Source of the DNA: Parvularculaceae bacterium
GTDB taxonomy: Bacteria > Pseudomonadota > Alphaproteobacteria > Caulobacterales > Parvularculaceae
NCBI GenBank assembly: GCA_004213235.1
Contig: SHAI01000060.1
Coordinates: 1 to 11,553, forward strand
DNA: 11,553 nucleotides
Direction of reading: 5' to 3'
Shown: piece by piece, positions 6,963-11,553 of the stretch
How positions within the stretch are numbered: the first letter of the stretch is position 1
Layout: each line of letters opens with the position of its first letter
Translations under genes and position numbers: made by a program
Notes under the pieces: generated by a model
Seen by the model: only the letters and a program-made list of their open reading frames with translations
Databases searched by the model: none
Told to the model about the DNA's origin: nothing

Positions 6963-8219
6963 ATGGCTTTAAATCTGTTCAAACCTGGCACGCCGCCCGG
7001 CTTCGGCGAGCTTGCGGCAATCACGGCTGCAACCATGGCGCTCAACGCCTTTGCCATCGACATGATGTTGCCGGCGCTCGGGCTCATTGGCGAAGAGCTT
7101 AACCTTGCCAATGCCAATGACCGCCAGCTGATCATTGGCCTCTACATTATCGCTAATGGGATCGGGCAATTATTCTTCGGCCCTCTGGTTGACCGGTTTG
7201 GCCGTCGGCAAATTCTGATCGGGGCTTTTGTTGGCTATCTCGCCGGATCCCTGCTTTCCATTGTCGCCAGCAGTTTCACCCTGTTGATTGCTGCCCGTAT
7301 TTTCCAGGGCATATCCACCGCAGGTGCCCGCGTGGCGATGTTCGCGATTGTCAGGGATAACTATGCAGGGCGACGCATGGCAAAACTGGTGTCACTGGCG
7401 ATCACGCTGTTTATGGCTGCGCCGATCATCGCCCCGGCAATTGGCCAGGCCGTATTACTGTTTGCACCATGGCGGGGAATTTTTGTGGCCCTGTTTCTCT
7501 ACGGTCTGGTTGTTCTGGTGTGGAGCATGCGCCGCCTGCCAGAAACATTAGCACCGGAAAAAAGACGTGCGCTCAATTTTTCCCGCGCTTTTGCCGCCTA
7601 TCGGCAGTTTTTCACCGACCGATGTGCATGCGGTTACACGATCGCGTCGGCGCTATGTTTTGGTGCTCTGTTTGGGTATATCGCGTCGGCTGAACAAATT
7701 TTCTTCGACGTGTTCAAGCTGGGGGATCAGTTCAGCCTCGCCTTTGCCGCCGTGGCCGGTTCCCTTGGTGTTGCCACCCTGACCAACGCCCAATTGGTGG
7801 AGCGCTTCGGCATGCGATACCTGACCCATGGCGCGCTGGTCGGTTTCGTCCTCATCAATGCAGCACACCTCCTTCTGGTCATGATGGTCGGATCTTCCTG
7901 GCCAACTTTTATCGGCTTTTTGTCGGCTGCATTTTTCTGTATCGGACTGATCGGTCCTAATGCGTCGGCCCTGGCAATGGAACGCATGGGCCATATTGCC
8001 GGCTCTGCCGCTGCGGCAAATGGCTTTGCCGGAACGACCCTTGCGGGATTGCTTGGCACACTGATCGGCCGCCAGTTTGACGGCACCACGGTGCCGATCA
8101 TCGCCGGGTTTGCCATTTTGGGCGCACTGTCTTTGTTGATTGTTCTATGGGTTGAGAAAGGCCGACTGTTCCAGATTGGCGAGGCCACTGCCAAACAGGG
8201 ATCGCGGGGGAACACATGA
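6963..8219 (+). CDS. MFS drug-resistance transporter, Bcr/CflA type
   Basis: This 418-residue inner-membrane protein has about twelve hydrophobic segments. It looks like a proton-driven multidrug exporter of the DHA1 Bcr/CflA group, which exports compounds such as bicyclomycin, chloramphenicol or sulfonamides. Evidence: the group-typical first helix with an acidic residue before LPAL (AIDMMLPAL, 31-39), MFS motif A GPLVDRFGRRQ (73-83), the helix-4 motif RIFQGISTAGARVA (112-125), the helix-5 proline/glycine motif APIIAPAIGQ (153-162) and PWRGIF (169-174). The start at 6963 has an AGGTAG leader 5-10 nt before it. The last four bases of the gene are shared with the start of rimM (ATGA), so the two are almost certainly translated from one mRNA. 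The substrate is unknown. Confidence 0.88.
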   Translation: MALNLFKPGTPPGFGELAAITAATMALNAFAIDMMLPALGLIGEELNLANANDRQLIIGLYIIANGIGQLFFGPLVDRFGRRQILIGAFVGYLAGSLLSIVASSFTLLIAARIFQGISTAGARVAMFAIVRDNYAGRRMAKLVSLAITLFMAAPIIAPAIGQAVLLFAPWRGIFVALFLYGLVVLVWSMRRLPETLAPEKRRALNFSRAFAAYRQFFTDRCACGYTIASALCFGALFGYIASAEQIFFDVFKLGDQFSLAFAAVAGSLGVATLTNAQLVERFGMRYLTHGALVGFVLINAAHLLLVMMVGSSWPTFIGFLSAAFFCIGLIGPNASALAMERMGHIAGSAAAANGFAGTTLAGLLGTLIGRQFDGTTVPIIAGFAILGALSLLIVLWVEKGRLFQIGEATAKQGSRGNT

Positions 8220-8764
8220 GTGGGTCACGGGAAAGAATTTGCCTCGGCGTGGTCGGTGCCCCCCATGGTGTGCGCGGGCATTTCCGGATTAAAACATATA
8301 CCGAACACCCGTCAGATGTCGCCGCATATGGACCCTTGACCATGGCGAGCGGCGCGAAACTGACCATAAGCATTGTGCGCCCGGCCAAGGGTGACATGGT
8401 GATTGCCCGTGCAGAGGAAATCTCCAACCCGGAGGCCGTCAAAGCGCTCACCGGACAGCAGCTCTTTGTCGCACGAAAGATGCTGCCACAGACAGATGAT
8501 GAGGATGAATTTTACATTACCGATCTTGTCGGTCTGCGCGCAGAAATGAACAATGGTGCCCCGGCTGGTGAAATTGTCGCCGTTCACGATTTCGGTGCCG
8601 GTGATCTTATCGAGTTGAAGAATATCCCGAATATCAAAGGCACGCGATATATCCGTTTCACCAAAGAACTGGTACCGATAATTGATATGGATGGTAGACG
8701 GATTATTTTGTCCGACGATGCGTTCGACCTTGGCGATGGCGAACCGGAACCTGCTGGCGAATAA
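8216..8764 (+). CDS. rimM: Ribosome maturation factor RimM
   Basis: This 182-residue protein helps assemble the head of the 30S subunit and the 3' domain of 16S rRNA by binding ribosomal protein S19. The N-terminal RimM domain shows the signature GVVGAPHGVRGHFRIKTYTE (11-30). The C-terminal PRC-barrel part shows EFYITDLVGL (98-107), VHDFGAGDLIEL (123-134) and FTKELVPIID (148-157). Length and domain order are normal and it looks intact. The context is unusual: rimM normally lies in rpsP-rimM-trmD-rplS, whereas here it follows an MFS exporter with a 4-nt overlap and no trmD or rplS comes after it. Its only visible translation signal is that overlap, so it probably depends on translation of the transporter gene. 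Confidence 0.95.
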   Translation: MSGSRERICLGVVGAPHGVRGHFRIKTYTEHPSDVAAYGPLTMASGAKLTISIVRPAKGDMVIARAEEISNPEAVKALTGQQLFVARKMLPQTDDEDEFYITDLVGLRAEMNNGAPAGEIVAVHDFGAGDLIELKNIPNIKGTRYIRFTKELVPIIDMDGRRIILSDDAFDLGDGEPEPAGE

Positions 8765-8788
8765 GGACCGGCTTGGCTGATATCTCCA

Positions 8789-9004
8789 CTAGAACCAGCA
8801 CCAAACGCCATAACATATATCGAACAACCAGCGCAGCAGGAAATATAGCAGCCCGTCAAGGGCAATAAGAAATGCCATTAACGGCACAGCAAAATATGTC
8901 AGCATCATGATGAACCCGTCCCGCGTCATCCGCGGGCTGGGAAGCTTTTGCCCCAACACCGTTTGGGCTTTCTTGCGCAATAAGCCGTCCAAACGTTTGA
9001 TCAT
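8789..9004 (-). CDS. Small membrane protein coupled to the FemAB-like gene
   Basis: This 71-residue protein is unrecognised. It has a basic, amphipathic N-terminus (MIKRLDGLLRKKAQTVLG), a hydrophobic stretch at about 31-49, a single Asp50, a second hydrophobic stretch at about 51-63 and an aromatic C-terminus ending GVWCWF. The basic N-terminus suggests that the start stays in the cytoplasm, with a hairpin in the inner membrane. Its ATG overlaps the stop of the upstream acyltransferase gene as ATGA (9001-9004), so it is very likely a real gene translated with that enzyme. It might anchor the enzyme or act on the same lipid-linked substrate, but that is inference from position only. It ends 24 bp from the convergent rimM stop. 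Confidence 0.7.
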   Translation of the reverse strand: MIKRLDGLLRKKAQTVLGQKLPSPRMTRDGFIMMLTYFAVPLMAFLIALDGLLYFLLRWLFDICYGVWCWF

Positions 9005-10074
9005 CGCCAGCGTGGTCCTTTCGTCCAGGAGCCGGAAGAAGACACCACCTTAGCGCCCGTCCCCAGCTTGAAGCGCGCAATGCCCGGATTATAGTCGGTA
9101 TCGACCCCGCCAAGGTCAAGCACGCGCACGCCCGCTTTCTTCAGATCACGGATTGCATCCCACATCAGCAGATTATGGGCATTCAATGATTTACCGGCCG
9201 CACCCGACCAGCCAATATGATAGGTTGCGCACGCCCCATGGCGCAAAAACAGCATGCCCGCCAGGCGCGTATCACCGTCTTTTGCTTCATATGCGAGGAT
9301 CGATTTTCCGCCAGCAGCATTATGGAAGGCGGGCACAAGCGCAACATTTGAGGATTGATGCCGCAAACGCTTCATCAGCTGCGCGTCCTTATCCAGCAGC
9401 CATGCATATTTCAATGGGTCGCGGGCCAGCCGATTGACTGTGATGTTTTCACTTTGCGCCGTACGCAAACGGTTTCGCCATTTGCCATTCAGGTTTTTCA
9501 AAATGGCATCTTCAGGCGCGGTCAAATCCACAAGCCCGGTATGATATCCGCCAAAGACCCGTTTCATCCCGGTGCACGCAAGACCGTCATCGGCATCATG
9601 CTCCGGCGAAACGAGAAATACGAAAAGCCCCTTGGCCGGCACCGTCTCATGCATCGCTTCAATTGCAGCTGCCTTGATCGCGGGAGCCAGGGACGGGTCG
9701 GCCCAAACCGGTCCCCGCATGACATGGATAATCGCCAGTCCGCCGAAAAGTTTGTGCACCAGCGCCTGGGCAACGCCGATCAGCTGTTCACCATCATAAA
9801 GGCGCGCGCGATAGGCCAACCCGCCGATTGCCCGAACGGCTTCACCAATCTCATAACACTGATGATAGGCCGTAAAAGGGGCCACATCGCAGATCGATTT
9901 ATAAGACGCTGCGATATCCTCATCAGGTGCCGCCCAGCGACAATGGACCCTTGGGGAACCATAGCGCGCGGGAAGCGCACCCCGCCCATGGCCTGTGCTT
10001 TGTGGTGAATTGCCAGCGTCGATCATCAGCTTAGTTGGGCAATGTTTCGGTGCAAAAGGCAAATATACTGCCAT
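9001..10074 (-). CDS. FemAB-like / GNAT-fold acyltransferase
   Basis: This 357-residue protein resembles the FemAB (lipid II aminoacyltransferase-like) branch of the GNAT superfamily, built of two tandem GNAT-like halves. Visible parts are the first half at about 47-190 (RAIGGLAYRARLYDGEQLIGVAQAL, HVMRGPVW), a family-typical hinge LNGKWRNRLRTAQ (195-207), and the second half with LAGMLFLRHGACATYHIGWSG (271-291), NAHNLLMWDAIRDLKKAG (298-315) and the family-typical LDLGGVDTDYNPGIARFK (319-336). Alphaproteobacteria lack FemAB-type peptidoglycan bridges, so the acceptor is probably another amino-sugar or amine, such as part of an envelope polymer. This is inference. The first 40 residues have little resemblance to the fold, so a start at the ATG at 10026 is possible; neither start has a clear Shine-Dalgarno. 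It overlaps the downstream small membrane gene by 4 nt. Confidence 0.78.
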   Translation of the reverse strand: MAVYLPFAPKHCPTKLMIDAGNSPQSTGHGRGALPARYGSPRVHCRWAAPDEDIAASYKSICDVAPFTAYHQCYEIGEAVRAIGGLAYRARLYDGEQLIGVAQALVHKLFGGLAIIHVMRGPVWADPSLAPAIKAAAIEAMHETVPAKGLFVFLVSPEHDADDGLACTGMKRVFGGYHTGLVDLTAPEDAILKNLNGKWRNRLRTAQSENITVNRLARDPLKYAWLLDKDAQLMKRLRHQSSNVALVPAFHNAAGGKSILAYEAKDGDTRLAGMLFLRHGACATYHIGWSGAAGKSLNAHNLLMWDAIRDLKKAGVRVLDLGGVDTDYNPGIARFKLGTGAKVVSSSGSWTKGPRWR

Positions 10075-10077
10075 TGT

Positions 10078-10215
10078 TCATTCACGCGCCAACGCGCCAT
10101 CCATGGTGTGGCTGGTCATGCCAAAATGCCTGCACAAACTGAAAGCCGTATCATCATGGGGCGAACTATCTGCCGCATCGCCCACAAAACGGAAAAGGGA
10201 AATGCCATGGAACAT
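10078..10215 (-). CDS. Possible 45-residue ORF before the FemAB-like gene
   Basis: This short frame runs from an ATG at 10215 to TGA at 10080-10078, leaving three bases (TGT) before the ATG of the FemAB-like gene in the same frame. The product (MFHGISLFRFVGDAADSSPH...) is mixed polar and hydrophobic, with no membrane segment and no family I recognise. There is no convincing Shine-Dalgarno. The frame is also open for 22 codons upstream, back to the peptidase stop. It could be a small coupled or leader ORF, the remnant of a longer N-terminus of the FemAB-like gene lost by a nonsense change, or chance. Otherwise the 207-bp gap between the peptidase and acyltransferase genes holds nothing recognisable. 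Confidence 0.25.
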   Translation of the reverse strand: MFHGISLFRFVGDAADSSPHDDTAFSLCRHFGMTSHTMDGALARE

Positions 10216-10281
10216 TTCATCAGTTAATCGCGCCCCCCCATGACACGGGATGGAGAGAGGGTGAACGCCGCCCGGCCCCGC

Positions 10282-11181
10282 TTAACGCTGCAACGTTTCA
10301 GCACAATCAATCGTCAGACGAAATGGTCCGCGGGTGGGTGCCTGTACGCTCAACCGCGCACGGGACATAAAATAGGGCGCGCCGTCAATGATCACGCGCT
10401 GGCCATTGCGCGCGCCATCTATGCTTGGCGAAACCTCCTTCGACCATGCGTGAAACAGCGCAGCGGACGAGGCAGTCCGCCCGGGCCAGACAATCGTTTT
10501 TCCTGCGGCGATTTCGTGAAAGCCAATATCGGCCGGTGCCCGCGCAATCGGCTTTTCAGTTTCAAGATGAACATGCACCGGTCCGGCACACCCATTATGG
10601 ATTTCTAGCGATCGGCCCAACAGGGCCAGCCGCGCCGTCGCATCGCCGAAAGCATCCGCCTCAGCTTCCAGCATTGGCGCGTCAAGGCGATAACGGGTGC
10701 TGTCACAATATTGGATGCCGTGTGCGGCCCTTTTCTGGCGATGCTGGCGTACATGCTTCATTTCATGGGCGAGCGTTGCTGCCAGCGCCAGTTCCTGCCC
10801 CGTGCCAACGTAATTGCTGTCCAGAAGAATGATGTCTTCCGCGCAGGATGTCGTGCCCACCGGCCCACCCGCGGCCCGAAGGCCGCAAAATCCGATTGAT
10901 ACGTCGCGAAAATCGTCAAAACTGAGGACGCCAAGTTCAATGAGGACCAACATCGCGTCGGCGATCGGTCCGGCATAGTACCCCATGCCAGCGGCTTTGG
11001 CGTCGCAAACATTCAAAAGAGAGGCTGGCAGATCGTTCGCCGAGAGCGGGCGTTGCAATGAACTGAACTGCGGCGCGCCGACAGCCGGCAGCATCGCAGT
11101 AGCGGCAAGGAATACCACCGCCAAAAGCACCGCCCGTGCACTCGCGCAGAAGCGCAAATTCAACTTCACCATCAATGTCAT
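10282..11181 (-). CDS. Secreted HExxH zinc metallopeptidase-like protein
   Basis: This 299-residue predicted exported protein has a basic then hydrophobic leader ending in AVGA, with likely cleavage after residue 36. An HExxH motif HEMKHVRQ lies at 139-146, followed by ExEAD (Glu172-Asp176), the arrangement of gluzincin-like peptidases in which the later Glu is the third zinc ligand. The mature part contains six cysteines (59, 99, 113, 159, 198, 293), enough for three disulfides, consistent with the periplasm. The C-terminal 110 residues (LEIHNGCAGPVHVHL..., WPG, IIDGAPYF) look like a separate beta-rich domain similar in layout to DUF1036, a weak judgement. The start could be at 11181 or at the ATG three codons later (11172); neither has a clear Shine-Dalgarno. 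The substrate is unknown. Confidence 0.7.
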   Translation of the reverse strand: MTLMVKLNLRFCASARAVLLAVVFLAATAMLPAVGAPQFSSLQRPLSANDLPASLLNVCDAKAAGMGYYAGPIADAMLVLIELGVLSFDDFRDVSIGFCGLRAAGGPVGTTSCAEDIILLDSNYVGTGQELALAATLAHEMKHVRQHRQKRAAHGIQYCDSTRYRLDAPMLEAEADAFGDATARLALLGRSLEIHNGCAGPVHVHLETEKPIARAPADIGFHEIAAGKTIVWPGRTASSAALFHAWSKEVSPSIDGARNGQRVIIDGAPYFMSRARLSVQAPTRGPFRLTIDCAETLQR

Positions 11182-11265
11182 CGCGATGTTTTAGATAAAT
11201 GCCCGGCACAAGGTAAGTCCGACCGGTGCGTTGTCGGGTGGCAGGGGCGAATGCGATCAAATACG

Positions 11266-11553
11266 TCAGCGATAACGCCGGCGCGCGCCGCCCATGCCGA
11301 AAAATCCACCGATAATCCTGAATAAAGCAGCGGGGACACCCCACATCATCATACCGCTACCAAGACCATAGACGGCGGCTTCCGGCGTGAGCGGCATGGT
11401 CCATTCAAACCTTTCTAACGCAGCTTCCGCGATGTCCTGTTTAAAATCCCGCGCCAAAAGCATTGGGCGCTCCATCGGATTGGCGCCGTCCAGCGCTCTC
11501 AAATGTGAGGCTAACATGTCATAGCGGGCATAGGTTTCTTCGATCACCCGCGC
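11266..11553 (-). CDS. DUF2937-like membrane protein, C-terminal part (start outside window)
   Basis: The last 95 codons of a gene enter from the window edge, with the frame open to the last base. The first visible part is a charged helical stretch (EETYARYDMLASHLRAL...), followed by RPMLLARDFKQDIAEAALERF, then a PLTPEA turn and a hydrophobic segment (VYGLGSGMMMWGVPAALF) ending in a short basic tail (GGARRRYR). The order of helical region, PLTPE turn and C-terminal membrane segment resembles the DUF2937 family of about 170 residues, from memory and unverified. A GTG at 11547 is probably internal. The following 84 bp (11182-11265) separate it from the peptidase gene and hold no recognisable terminator. 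Confidence 0.55.
   Translation of the reverse strand, partial: ARVIEETYARYDMLASHLRALDGANPMERPMLLARDFKQDIAEAALERFEWTMPLTPEAAVYGLGSGMMMWGVPAALFRIIGGFFGMGGARRRYR

Noticed and set aside
9355..10008. 217-codon plus-strand ORF opposite the FemAB-like gene
   Set aside because: It is antisense to a gene with family motifs and a coupled partner; the long frame follows from codon bias on the other strand.

Overview
The window looks like ordinary chromosomal DNA of an alphaproteobacterium. It is moderately GC-rich by eye. The signs are an SdhB with the long alphaproteobacterial insert after its third cysteine group, an AFG1/ZapE-type ATPase, RimM, and a DUF2937-like protein. A marine heterotroph is possible, but the sequence does not fix the genus. 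I see no phage, plasmid, IS, CRISPR, tRNA or rRNA signature.

Layout. Positions 2-1513 (+) hold the C-terminal half of an APC-family amino acid permease, followed 12 bp later by an aldose 1-epimerase-like protein. Positions 1621-2469 (+) hold a crotonase with the three acidic residues of the dienoyl-CoA isomerase (ECH1) type. Positions 2621-2971 (+) encode an unrecognised protein with three predicted membrane segments. It sits directly before sdhB (3031-3843, +), which is present without sdhA, sdhC or sdhD around it. Convergent to sdhB is a minus-strand cluster at 5731-3866: a 93-residue Cys/His-containing unknown, a small membrane-protein ORF broken by a 13-bp tandem repeat, a hotdog-fold acyl-CoA thioesterase and a membrane fatty acid desaturase. 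The first three are joined by stop/start overlaps. Divergent from this cluster is a plus-strand run: zapE (5730-6896), a Bcr/CflA-type MFS exporter (6963-8219) and rimM (8216-8764), the last two with a 4-nt overlap. The rest is on the minus strand. A FemAB/GNAT-fold acyltransferase (10074-9001) overlaps by 4 nt a 71-residue membrane protein (9004-8789). Upstream are a possible 45-codon ORF, a secreted HExxH metallopeptidase (11181-10282), and the truncated end of a DUF2937-like membrane protein at the window edge.

How the genes may fit together. The thioesterase, desaturase and small membrane ORF form a plausible acyl-chain or membrane-lipid operon. The FemAB-like enzyme, its small membrane partner and the secreted peptidase suggest cell-envelope functions. 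No single multi-gene novel system is evident. The strongest unexplained signal is the 13-bp tandem repeat at 5387-5425. Three copies put the small membrane ORF out of frame. Removing one copy gives an uninterrupted 64-residue protein that begins in a TAATG overlap with the gene before it and ends in an ATGA overlap with the thioesterase after it. That could be a recent mutation or a copy-number switch. No stretch over 300 bp lacks a gene or candidate gene.
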